Assembly (NCBI GenBank): GCA_964036295.1
Contig: OZ038470.1
Location: 7,041,578-7,105,577, forward strand
Origin: Plumapathes pennacea
Lineage: Eukaryota; Cnidaria; Anthozoa; Antipatharia; Myriopathidae
Direction: 5' to 3'
DNA length: 64,000 bases
Under the pieces are notes generated by a model. That model did no database searches. It was not told the origin of the DNA and was given only the letters and a program-made list of their open reading frames with translations. Position 1 is the first letter of the stretch. The number at the start of each line of letters is the position of its first letter. Positions 47,722 to 60,800 of the stretch are shown here, in pieces. A program made the position numbers and the translations under genes.

Positions 47722-47727
47722 AATAAA
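47722..47727 (+). terminator. Poly(A) signal of SLC35F5
   Basis: AATAAA 132 bp after the SLC35F5 stop. Confidence 0.65.
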
Positions 47728-47735
47728 ATTGATCT

Positions 47736-48141
47736 GGGCCCAGTTGTTCAAAGCCTGATTAAGCTAACCTGGGGTTCACCAAATTCTTTCTCTCATACTT
47801 TTGTTCAAAAACTGATTAAAAAAAAAAGTTCTACTACTTTGGTCAAGATGTTGAGACACTGCATCTGCTTCAGCCTCCCTCCCCTCCTCCCCCATTTAAT
47901 GTTGCTAAGCAACAGCATGTTGACCAAGCTGTGGACAGCTGGTATTTATGGTTCAACATTGAAAGGAGGGGAGCAGGAGGTCATTGGGGGTCATCAGTCT
48001 CTCAACAGGTTTTGTCCAAGATTGTATCTCAAACAAATCGGGAAAGTTGTCTTGTGAGCAAAAACGTCTCAATTTTTAGGCTTGGAATTTAGGTTAGACT
48101 AAACCCAGGGTTAGCTTAACCATGCTTTGAACAACCAGGCC
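47736..48141. repeat. MITE downstream of SLC35F5
   Basis: Left end GGGCCCAGTTGTTCAAAGCC and right end GCTTTGAACAACCAGGCC are inverted. Subterminal GATTAAGCTAACC on the left and GGTTAGCTTAACC on the right continue the pairing. Same family as 11511-11751 in DIP2. It begins only 9 bp after the SLC35F5 poly(A) signal. Confidence 0.75.
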
Positions 48142-48842
48142 TTGGTCAAAACTTAATTCACAAACCATGTTGGGCACTGCAGGCAAATCTGTCCATAATG
48201 AATAATGTTATTATTTAATGTACATAACACCCAAATCATACCAAGAGTTTCCTTTTACCTGAATAGGACCACATTTTACACTGGACTATTAACATCTGTT
48301 GAATCAAGATCAAATAACTTGAATACTGCTTGAAAAAAGCTGATGGAACTGACAATTCAGAGGAGAACTTAGCAGCTTCTCTAAAACAATATTAAGCTGG
48401 TTCACATGTATGATGCAAGCATAAACACCAGCAAGAATGACATGAATTAGGATGATGCATGCACATGTAAAAGGATTGTTTCTTCTTGTGCTTACATCCC
48501 ACTGTAAATATGGACAATAAGATAATATTTCAATTCTCTCAATACACAATTCCAGTTGGCCTAAGATAAAAACAGCATGCAAATCACATCACCAACCAAG
48601 GACCAGTCTGCCAGGCAGTTATTCAAAGCACAACATTACTCTAAAACTAATCCTGAGGACACTGCAAGGTGAAAGGTATCCAGCTAGAACAAGCCCTTCA
48701 GACCAAACCTCTGCATTTCAGTCACCAAGAGATGGTGAGAAGGAACTTGGTTACATTAATTCTGTCTTTGAACAACTGGGTCTGGAGGTTCAGTCAGTTT
48801 GGTTCAGACAAATAATTATTCATCTCCTGCCATTAGGACAGA

Positions 48843-51800
48843 TTAGTTGTCTTCACCTTCATTCTTCTCTCCTTCAATTTTGTCTCTGGCAAACTCACCC
48901 AAAGTGTCGTCAGGTTGGACAGCTTCCTGCAAAGTTACCACAAACAACCAAATCAAGATACAAAACTGAAATTGATTCCTTGTTCCCGTGACTGCTTCCC
49001 TAACAAGCACCTTCTAGTCACAGCAGGTCCATAACAATGACGTTATGATAAGGACTCCTGAGATAATCTTACCTGCTCCATTTGAACTTGTGGCTTCTTT
49101 TCTTCGTGAACCATTTCGAATGGCAGTGGTTCAGAATATTTAAACAGAATTTGTGCCAGAACCTCACGGAACCTAACAGAAGGCTCTATTTCTTCTGCTT
49201 TGAGCTTGTGATACACAGCTGAGGCTGATTTGGGATCTTGAAGAGCATCTGATGAAACAGGACAAATTTAAATATTGAGTAAGAAATAGAAAGGAATAAA
49301 AAGGAACCCCCAACCTCCAGCATAAAACTATGACAGTGCAACAGACATTGGGATCTGAACATTAAAACAAACACTCGTTACACTTTCATACTGACCATAA
49401 GCTCGGATAAGAGGAATAGAGAGTGCCCCATAGTTGAGCCCACGTTCCTTCATATACTCCATGCAATTGAGAACTGCAGTAACCTGCAGGAAAACAAGCA
49501 ATAATGTAAAGGGACTGTTTCCTCTACCTCGCATTCCTTATCAGTGAAACAAATACAGAGACATAGTTGCCAATATTACCTCCCCTCTTGCTGCTGAGCT
49601 CCCAGAAAGCTTGATGAACTCACTGTTGTCCAACTGTACTTGATGTTCCTGATTAAGTTTACAGAACAGTCCAAGACCACCGTTATCATAAAGGCAATTA
49701 ACGTCCTACCCCTGTAGGCTTCTGTACAACATAACATTCTAATCAAAATTCAAGGACTTCTCAAGGACATTTTTTTCAAAGACTGAAAAATTACCTGTTT
49801 TGCCTAGAAAAAGAAGTTAACATTCTTTAAATATTTTTAGTTTCTTAAAAGATTCTTGTCACCTGACTGCACCTGAACAGTCTTCAAAGCTGTTCTTCAA
49901 CAGTGTTTGGCTTGGTAATCAAATTGCCGGTCCATAAAGTTCTGCATTGATTCAACCTCTTCTAATCAATTATTACTTAGAAATTCATGACCTTGTCAAG
50001 GACTGCTGTCCAAACTCTAGGGTGTTCAAGGCCTCATACAAATTCAAGGACTTTTCAAGACAAGCAGTTGAATTCAAGGGCTTTACAAACCCTGCACTGC
50101 AACACAACACAAACTGACAATAGAGAACTCAGAAGGCATTGTAATAGATGCTGTGAAGGTGAATGAAACATTTAACAAAAAAAATGCATGAAACATTTAG
50201 ATTTCAAACCTCTAACAGTTGTGCTGCTAAATCCTTTTTGCCTGCATGTACACATCCAAAGATGACACCCTGAAGGAACTGCATCCATGTGGCACTCTTC
50301 AAATGCTCTACTTTGTTGGCCAACATGTCTTGTAAAGCTGGAAAAACAATATCAACAAAATATAAATAAATGCAAACAAAATGATTTACAGTTAACTCCC
50401 TTTTAACAGACACTCCTCTGAGACCAACACCTCTCTCAAGACGGACACCATACGTTTCTTCAGTCATTTCCTCTGTAGCTGAACTCTCCGACGGACACCT
50501 CTCTAAAACGGACAGTTGGTTGACTGTAATAGCAAATTCAATATCTCACCTTCTTCAAAGCGGTCCATCTTTCCTGTCCTAGCCATTGTGTTGAGCAACA
50601 GGAAACATGTGCCATTAGTGGCATACAAGCCAGCCTCTTTGCACTCCTTGAGTGCGTCCAGGGCTCCTTCAATGTCCTCCCTAGAGAACAAGAACTACAG
50701 CTTCGAACTTGTTGTTGCAATTGTCACCAGACACCATCACAAGAAATAAAAGAATAAAGGACATTACATTGACCTACAGTAAAGCCACATTTTCACTCAC
50801 TTGATCAGGTAGGTTGAGAGAATTTGTGAGTAAGTGAAGGAGTTGATTGAAATGTTCTTCTCCTTCATCTCTTGCAAAAGTTGCCGCTGACAGTCATGGT
50901 CACCTGCAGAAAATGAATTACATTCACATCATTCACATCACCCTTAGTAAGTGACAAAAGAAACATTACACTGAAAAATTGGAGATGACCTCCCTAATGT
51001 CACTTCATGTCTATGATATACATTCAGCAAACATTTCTTGCTGTTCCCAAATTGACTCGAGTGCGATTTTGCACAATCAAATAAATTTATAAAGTATTTT
51101 ATTCCTATTCTGGAAAAAGCCCAAAAATTGCAATTATTGCAATATAACAGCATGCTTAGGACATGCACATGTGTGGCAGTCAATACCTTCCAGAGTTTCT
51201 ATGCTTCTTAAAAAAACTGTCCTCTTTTTGTCAGCTTACCATGGAACTTGTACACAGCAATCATCTGATTGTACACAAAGGACGACACTGACTCATTATT
51301 CCTCCTCATGTTGTCAAAAATCTCTTTCACCCCTGCAAGTAAAGTGAAGATCTTATATTGTTCCTTTATTTTAAACTAATGCACCCATCCAATCTAGTCC
51401 CACTGTACTTACTAGCTGATGCCACCTACTGAATAAACACTTCCTCAGAGCAGTTGAATCTCCTCGCTGATGATATTTAGCTCTCATGTACTCTGTTTTA
51501 GTAGTAAAACTTACTTGCTATGTCTCCTCACTGGAAGAGCTCTCATGCACTCTGTTTTAGTAGTAAGACTTACTTGCTACATCTCCTCGCTGGGAGTAAG
51601 CTCTCATGTACTCTAGTAAGACTTACTTGCTACATCTCCTCTCTGGAAGAGCTCTCATGTACTCTGTTTTAGTAGTAAGACTTACTTGCTATGTCTCCTC
51701 GCTAGGAGTAAGCTCTCATGTACTCTAGTAAGACTTACTTGCTACGTCTCCTCGCTAGGCGTAAGCTCTCATGTACTCTAGTAAGACTTACTTGCTACGT

Positions 51801-54800
51801 CTCCTCGCTGGGAGTAAGCTCTCATATACTCTATTTCAACCTTGTATTCCTGTGATCCAGGCCCATACAAACTGTTAGGACAAAAAATTTTAAAAAGATA
51901 ACTTTTTCATCTTTTGCAGTGATTCTTGGTTATCCCTTATTTTGTTCCAGAAACAACACAGTTCCAGTGAAATTTTGCTATTTTTTAACAGACAGTATTT
52001 TTGCACTGAAATTGCCATATACTGTAAAATTCTGTAAAATAAGCCCCCCCCCCCCAAAAAAAGACCCCTAAATAGTAATCACAAAAAAATAAATCCAATA
52101 TTATAATATATTGGCCACCCGCTCCCCATACATGAAAAACATCCAATGGCCAATGAATGTTGTTGCTATACTCTTGATGTTTAATCGCAAAACATGAAAA
52201 TAAATCCTCCCAGAAAATAAGCCCAACAAAAGTTCCATTGCCCAAATAATAATACTTACAAAATAATATTAATAATAATAATAATAATAATATATAATAT
52301 ATAATACTTATTTTTACAAAATTTATGGGTAACCTGGCACATTCCAGTGCAATGATACACAATAGCGTCAGTCACCTTTTGACAGTCTCTGCTTCTTCCA
52401 CTCTTCCCAACAAAAGGTTGGCTATGATGACAGAGGACACTGCTCGGGGACTGGGCCTGAGTAGACACACCAACAAACAAAATGAGATGCAACTTGGGAG
52501 TTGGCACTGCTTCATAACACACTTACTGTAATTTAGGTTTGAGGAATTCTGATTAAACAAACACAACTTACTTTAAACCATCTCTTTTCATAAACTCATA
52601 CAACTGATGCACTCTGTCCAGATTCTGCAAGAAAGAGACTTTGTTTAAATTTAGGCCACAATCTGGGGGTGACCCCAAGGGTTTGCAGGGGTGCTTCCAT
52701 TGCTTGCTCATGTGCTCAATCGTCACGGATCACTTGCTTACATAACAAGTCCGGGCAAATTTTCACCCCTTCCACCCTCTCCCCCTGGTATGTATGTCTT
52801 GCAGTAGTTTTCCACTGATATTCAGTGTGACTGGTGCCGTGGTGTTGGGGGTGTGGCAGGGTTGCCATGGATACCTCCTTGCTAGGTTGTTAATGCTATT
52901 AGGCAGCCCCTCCCTTCCCTAGGCACCTACCCCCAGGCTTATCTGGATGATGAGTTTAAAAACAGATATATATAATATCTAAAAGTACACTAAAAACTAA
53001 CTAACTGAGATCAATGCTGTGGCATCAGCTAAATAAAACAAATCACATACTCTGACTTTTGGTGGAACTGAACTGGCTGGTAAGAAACCTCCATCTGAAG
53101 AGTTGGCATATGCATTGATTAGGTGTGAATACATCCGGTTGTCTGGTTCCTCAAGTTTCTGTTCCAAAAAGACAAGTTAGACCAATGTTACTTAGCTAAA
53201 ATAATATAATGTAACTCCTTGCAGTGTTTTACAGAAATAGTGCATGGATAATGCAGGTAAGGAATAAAATATAATGAAGAAAAGTAAGCAAGGGAAAAAA
53301 CAGAAAGAACATGGGGTTAGATGATTTATCTTCGGCTGAGTGGAGCGAAGCATAACAAAACAGATGATAAATAGTTTCTCGAATTCCCAAACAAGAGGAT
53401 GGAATGTGTGCAAATATTTAGTGCAGAAATGTGTTGAAGCTTGTGTAAATATTTGCGTTATGCATAGGCGTGCATATGCAAAGGATGCTAGTATATTAGA
53501 GATGATTAAGGTTAAGAGAGTCATTGTGGTCTACTTACTCGAAGCAGACAGGTTCAATTTAATTTTCTTGTTTGAGCGGAAAAAGTACATGTACAAAGAA
53601 TAATGAATATGATTAAATGGGCTAAGCTTTGCGTCTGCTAGACCCGCACCGCAACCTTGTGTGTCAGTGTTTGGTGCGGGATATTCGAGAATTGGTGATA
53701 ATATTACCTTGAACTTATCAAAGCAGAACTGGGCTGCTTCAGCTTTTCCTTCAAAGGCAAGAAGCTAAAGAGAAAAACAAAATCATCAACATTGTGAAAT
53801 ACAGCAATCTGATATATCAATCAATATTATTCCAGTGCTCCCAGATGACTATTTCCACCTCGGTCAATCCCTGGGATTTGTCAGACCTGGTTGGCCCAGA
53901 GATGAAAAATTTGCATGGCAACTGTAAAAATTTTATAGATAAATAGTGGGAGAAAGGGTGAATTGTCAGTTTTTCCTTGCCCAGGAGGAAGGGACTAGTT
54001 GTTGGCCCAGATAACATGCTGGGGTCCGTTACCTTGATCATTTGTCGATACTGGTGTTGGTCCAGATCAATTCTGTGTTGTTTCATGATCCTGATAAACT
54101 GACAAGATAGAAGTGATTAATGACAATATTATATATTACTATTATATTATTACACACAAAACACAACTTTAAACTTAAAAAATACACTCACTTCATAAAA
54201 CTCTTCTGTCAGTTTATGTCTGTTTAGCCAGTGCAGCATTGAGGTGTATGTCCGTGAATCAATGCAGTCTGCCAAGCCCTGGAAAACACAAACAAACAAA
54301 AAACACCAATGGTAAGTACTCAGGCATGCACTAGTAATATCAGTCATTACTTTATATGGTCCACAGGGATTGCTTTAGTATGAAGATTAGAAAAAGCTGC
54401 TAAACTAGTTGTAGGACAATAACTAAAAGTAAACAAGTAAAAATAAACAAGTAAAGTAAACAAGCAAAACAAGGCATACTTCTTCAAGCAGTGAGGTGAT
54501 GAACTTCAGGACCTCCTTGGTTTTATCATGTTTTTGGCAAACTTCTTTTACAATTTCATTGATTACCATAGCTGCAGAGGCATAAAGGAATAAACATTAG
54601 TATACAGCAACATTATTTTGTTACTTATACTGTATATCAAACACTGGTAGAACCAGTTCAGAATCTCTGCTTGTTGGAGGAAGCATGTTTACAACCTCTG
54701 CCGAGATGCGGCAACTGCAGATCAAGGATAAACCATCATTGACATTGCCTCTTTTTTTGAATGTTTAGACTGCAAATTAAACATCAGCTTGGCACTCTGA

Positions 54801-57800
54801 AGCCCAACAATGCCCAACTAGCATAGTGAAAATGTTGCATGCTTACGCATTTTAGGCATAATTCCAGACTCATGAAGCTTCTTCAGAACCTGAAAGCAAG
54901 GAACAGAATTGAACAAAGGTTAAATAATGAAATTTGTTAAAGCAGTACAGAACAATATTGTCAAAAAGATAAGAACATTGGGTTAACATCATAAAATCCA
55001 CCACATACCTTGAGAGCCGTGTCTGCAGTAAAATTCCTGGAGTAGAAAGTTTAGAACTTTAGTTACAGTAAGTTGTAAAATCAAGTTAATATACAATGTG
55101 TACTATAACTTTGTGTCTGGATGTTGTGTAAATAATTATTCACCTTTTCATTGCAGCTTCAAAGGCTCCTAATATCAGAGACTTGTTGTAAGACTCTGCC
55201 TCTGCATAATCCACTGTCAAAGGAATAAAAAATGACATGTAACTGACAAAGCTTACATTCATATTGTGAATAGAATAAATAACTCTAAACTGATCTAGTG
55301 TGTTAATATCACGGTACTCATTATGCCAGAGTGATGCATGACTGACGACTCAATTTAGCTGAAGTAGAAATTTATTACTGTATGCACATGAACAACAGTG
55401 AAATTACCAATTTTATTATTTATTCATTAAAAATCGAAGTTATTTGTTTCATTGGGACTTACACAACTTTGCCAGTTTTTCCACATTTCCCACTTCCATG
55501 GTCAGCTGTGCCATAGTTTTCAGCAAGTACGGCGACAATGGAACATCCTAATTGTTCAAAAAACACAACAACAACAACAACAAAAACAACAAGTTATGTA
55601 CAGTAGGTAAACATTACAGTATTAAACTATATTTTTCTTTGAATGAGAATCCAGCCTGTGGATACAGCCACTTCACATCAGTATACTTGCCAACATTTTT
55701 TCAATTCCAAGGCACAAGTTTTTTACAGAATTGTGCCAGGGGTACAAGTGCCTGAACAACATGAACTCCTGGAGGGGTCCAGGAGGATGACCCCCTAAAA
55801 AATTTTGAAATCTAGTCTATGAAATGACATTTCCTTCATTTTCAAGGTAGTTATGAGCCAAATTTTATGCAGTTTAAATTGACTATTTCAAGAACGTTAG
55901 GCAGTAGCCAGCCAGTCATGAGAATATTAGTTCATAAGCATGAGTTGGCGTGAGATCAAAGTTTTCGACCCGCAGACGAGGGACTCACGCCTAAGGAGCG
56001 AGAGTTGGCATGTATACATCAGGGGCTCAGTTGGAGGCACCCTGTTGTGAAGTGGTTAAATCCACAGGCATATGAGAATCAGACAAAAGATCACACACAA
56101 CAATACTGTACAGCACAAGTTATGACCTTAGAGGCAGCAATGAAGTCTTCAACATCAGAATCCTGTGTTTGGCCAAATGACTTCACAAGAAAACCAAGGC
56201 TGATAGGGTCCAAAGGGAATCCACTTTCTGCCATGATGTTAAACACTTGCTGGGCTCCTGCATGATCAGAGGCAAACTTCTCCTTTCAATACACAGTCAG
56301 CAGTGTTGTATCCAGGATTTCAAAACTGGGGGTCCTTTGGACCCCCTCATCCAAAATTTAGGGGTCCAAATAGGATTTTGTGGGGTCCAACTAATTAATA
56401 TTCATTTTTAATATTAATATTCGTGGCGCGTCATTAGGGAACGCTTCCAAATATCGGAATCGGGTCCGATCATCGGAATCGGAACGGAACGGAATTCCGA
56501 TTGCGGAGAATCGGGTGATTTCTTTCGGGCCCGATTTGAGGTCCCGATTCCGATTTAAAGATTTCCGATTCGACCCGATACATGTCATCCGATGCCAGAA
56601 ATTCCGACGATGGATTAACTCACGAACTTTCACGCCATGCTGCTCGGAAAAGATACGATTCTTCTTCGATACAATAATTCAATTAGGTCGACATCAGCAT
56701 GAGCGGGACTGTCACGCAGTCACTGAAAGTGATAATCTGAAAGTTCAACAAGAACTGCTTGTCTCGTTGATTCAAGGCGGGAAGAAAATTCGATGAGTAC
56801 ATTTAAGGAAACTGGTAGCACAGTTAAAATCTCCGTTCTACACAACGAAGCGCCACGGTTAATGAAAGCTTTCTTTGGCTAAATGATACCTAGTGGATAG
56901 CAAAAATCGACAAATATGTTTTTCTACTTTCGTAAGAACCCACTGGAACCGGCATATCTGCACGACATGTTTGGCCGGCACGGCGGTCACACTGGCGCTA
57001 GAACCACGCGCGCGCTTGCTTCTTGTGACACGATGATTGAAAGTGTAACAGCGTTTTCTGGTTGATTAAAGAAGGTACCGCAGCATAATTTTCTTGCTAA
57101 CTAACACTTACTTTGGCAGCTCGTAATATTATCATGTAAGCGTGATGTTGGCCCAGTGCCGTAATCGGCTGAAATATGAGCCACTTAAGAGTTTTATTTG
57201 TGAAATATCAAAGGGAAACTTTGTCGCTGTTGTATTATTGAAATGAAACAAAAACAAGATGCTGGACAATTTTTAACAAAGGTATTTGAGCTAAACCAAG
57301 TAATTCTGCTATTATTTGACGTTTGAATCATGTATTAAAGAGCGCCCCGTGGCCAGCACAGACATGTAAAGCTGAGGAATGTATCAAATACAGCAGTGAA
57401 TCACGCAATTTTTCAAATTGACTATGCTTCCTTGAGTTATTTCTTAAGTTCTTCTTACTGAAATCATAGAACGTTAACATTGAAACCGCTGTTAGACTTT
57501 TGTGTTCAAACGGCAAACCATTTGTATAACGCTAGTACTGCAGTAGAAAACCGCGCGCGGGCGCGTGTCAATTTCCTCTGCTGCTACCATACCGGCTCAA
57601 GCGCTTCAGGCTTTGTCGGATCAGAAACACAATTCAGACCCATATGTAAATTAATAAAACGAGACTCTTGACAAGGCAGCGTTGTAAACAGAGTTTGAAT
57701 TGGATAAACTTGCTTGTGACGTTTGAACTATAACGTGCCTGCACACTCAAAGAAACATTTTCGAAACTGACACGACATGAATTGCTGGCTGCACGCCGAA

Positions 57801-60800
57801 CACAAATTTACTGTAATTTCTCACTGCAAGACAGCGTGGTATCCAGTCTATATTCCCGTAAAATAAATAGCGCATGTTCGCAGCATCAACAAACTTGATA
57901 GTCTGCAACAACGAGAAAAGTTGTCTATTACACCGAGCGCGCCATAATCTCAGTCTCCGGGCAGTGCGATTAGAGTCCAAGCGAAAATTTTAGACAATCT
58001 AAATGGTGAACCATCGTACGAAAGAATTCAGCCTGTTGTCAGCACGATGCATGAACAAAACCAGAGAGCCTTATTTGTGTCGGCTAGCTCTTGCGTGACT
58101 CGGATTTTCGTCGGAATGCTTCCGATGAAAGACTTATCTGATGACTATGAAGTTACAAAGACCCGATTCTCGGACCCGTTCATCGGACCCGTTTATCGGA
58201 TCCGATTCCGATGCAAACGGCACCGATTTGATCGGGCGGACCCGATATACGGATCGGAAATATTATATTTCCGATTGGAGTCAATCGGTCGGACCCGATC
58301 CGATATTTGGAAACGTTCCCTTATTCACATTGCTTATTTTTGTACCAAACAAATAACAAGCCGATAGGACATTTTTATGTTCCTGCCACATTTTGTTCTC
58401 TTTTGAGGAGGTTTTCTTCTAAAAGTATTTTAATGACGTCCGCCATACGCACAAAACATATTTATGCAAATCTAACTCAATTCTTTGGGTTATCAAATTT
58501 CACCACGCTACGCGAAAAGTTGACAGCTTGATTTTCAGTCGATGTGCAAGACTACAGGTCAGTGTTTTAAGATTTGTATGCAGACAGATTTCGACCGTTT
58601 GTCATATTAAAAGTGGTGTCGTCGTGATCGATAAAAGGTGTGCACGTCGCGATAAACTGAGCTGCTCGAACAGCCAGTGGTTTACAGTAACATTTGATCG
58701 AATATTTTTTCAGTCACACTCGCATTCTAGGATTTAACCCTTAGAAATTGTACTACTTTTTTCGTGTCGTATGCGACAGAAAACCAAATCACGGAGTGAT
58801 TTTTTATTCGTGTCGTAAGCGAAAGTTGCAACGCGTAAATCGGGCTTTACCAACGCGCTATCAGTGGTGAAGGATCAGTGTCGGGTTTCCGCTTAGCGGG
58901 TCGCGTTCCGAAAAGAGTCGCTTGTCAATTAATTTTTCGAGTGCGTCCAAGCGGACGCACTTGCTGGAATTTTTTGCGTCCAAATTGAGATTTGTGCGTC
59001 CCAGGACGCAATGACGCGCTCTGGATACAACACTGAGTCAGCTGTATGTAGTTCAGTATGGAGAAAATGAAAGGTGATCTCTTGTTTGGGTTAAGAGTGA
59101 TCAGAGACAAACTTCTCCTTTCAATACACAGTCAGCTGTATGTAGTTCAGTATGGAGAAAAGGACTGGTGATCTCTTACTTGGGTTCATGCTGGTCAGAC
59201 CATCAATTGTATCCTCCTAACACTAACTCATACATTTCACTCAGGGCAGGTTGGAAGAATTAGGTGATTTCTTCCCTGGATTCAAGCTGGTCAAACTATC
59301 AATATTCTCTTTATACTGATACTCACACAAAGATTTATTGTGGGCTGGGAGAATACAGAGCTTCAGGTTAACCGTTTCACTCCTGAGAGTGATCAAGTTC
59401 AATTTTCTCCTTCATTCTCTCCCCAGAGACACATCACACAGTATGGAGAATTTGCTACTTGATAGTTTGCTTAGATAAAAGTTGATTGGCCTATCAATTC
59501 TCACTACATTACTCATACATTTTCTTCTTGAATGGTTGGGAGAATTTGTATTATGAGCTCAGGAGTGAAAGGGAAAGCACTCACCAGCAGCATCTCCCTT
59601 GTTAGCATACATGGCCAGGATAGGATAGAAGTAGTGGATTCGAACTGTCATGCTCTGAAATTCAAACAAATATCACATTTTACAACTAGAATTTGTAGTC
59701 TAATCATTTATATGTATGTACATCTGTATATCTATATTCCAATCTACAATCCCAGACAAAAAGATCTGAGACACATGACAAAAATGTTTCATGTATAAAT
59801 TGACAGTGTCTTTCATAGCCCCATCAAAAGTTCACACAGACATTCAGTCAATAATAGATTCTACCCCTCCTCCTATTCTATGTTGAAAAGTAGGTACAAG
59901 GCAAATGTCTTACTTCTTTGTCCAGCCAATTGTCAACATTATGAAGGGAGGGGAGGGGGTGTATGCTCAAGGTCTTGTAAGACCTTGTTGTTTTTTCTGG
60001 GATTGTAGTCCCAATAGATATAGCAATAACAGCAAGCTTTCAAACCTGTGCCTTCATTTCTTGAATCAATGCCAAGCTTACTTCTACAATGAAAGGAATC
60101 AGATGACACCACTTAAGTAAATAGACATTTTTTTGTTAAAAGGCAAAAACAAAAAGCTTGAAAGCATCAAAGCATCTTTACTCCTGACCTGGAATATTTT
60201 TTGAGTAACTGAGATCCACAGCAGTCTCAAACACATTCTTCATCATGCCCCGTTTGTTCAGCTCCTTTGTGGCCATAAGGACCTCATCTACAGGCTGAGA
60301 AGCAGACAACGACACAGGGCTTAAATTAGTTCTTATCCTGGAGTCCCAGACAGCTGCAAAATGTGCTTGGGCAACCAAAATTTCACACTGTACATTGATG
60401 CTACAGTAGAACCCTGCTATCTTGAACAGAATCTGATTTCCCTCAGATATGAACTCGGTAAAGATTTCCCATGGTAGAACCCGCTATCTTGAACAGAATC
60501 TGATTTCCCTCAGATATGAACTCGGTAAAGATTTCCCATGGTAGAACCCGCTATCTTGAACAGAATCTGATTTCCCTCAGATATGAACTCGGTAAAGATT
60601 TCCCATGGTAGAACCCGCTATCTTGAACAGAATCTGATTTCCCTCAGATATGAACTCGGTAAAGATTTCCCATGGTAGAACCCCTCTATCTTGATCCCCT
60701 AATATCTTGAACTATTTCTCACTTCCCCTAAGAGTTCATAGCGAGGTTCTACTGTACTTTTCAACATTATGAAATCAAACAAAAGAGGTGTGGGTAACCA

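Larger units (their letters stand above)
47591..48842. other. Convergent 3' ends, SLC35F5 and LRPPRC
   Basis: Gap between the stop codons of two convergent genes. It contains the SLC35F5 poly(A) signal (47722) and a MITE (47736-48141). The remainder probably includes the LRPPRC 3' UTR; a TTTAAT near 48213 (ATTAAA on the minus strand) is a weak poly(A) candidate. Confidence 0.5.

Noticed and set aside
51841-51842. Acceptor at AATACAAG for the LRPPRC exon with the repeated donor
   Set aside because: It has no pyrimidine tract; the site at 51872-51873 follows TTTTTTGTCCTAACAG and matches the phase of the previous exon.
56127-56275. Earlier acceptor for the LRPPRC exon, after TTGAAAG or GAGAAG
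   Set aside because: Those sites give the wrong phase with the preceding exon; the acceptor CATGCAG at 56258-56259 restores the phase and the repeat motif GDAAGAQQVFNIM.
56391-56796. Frames rich in Arg/Asp/Ser across the CGGAATCGG clusters
   Set aside because: They translate the terminal repeats of the nested Harbinger-like element and do not resemble a transposase.
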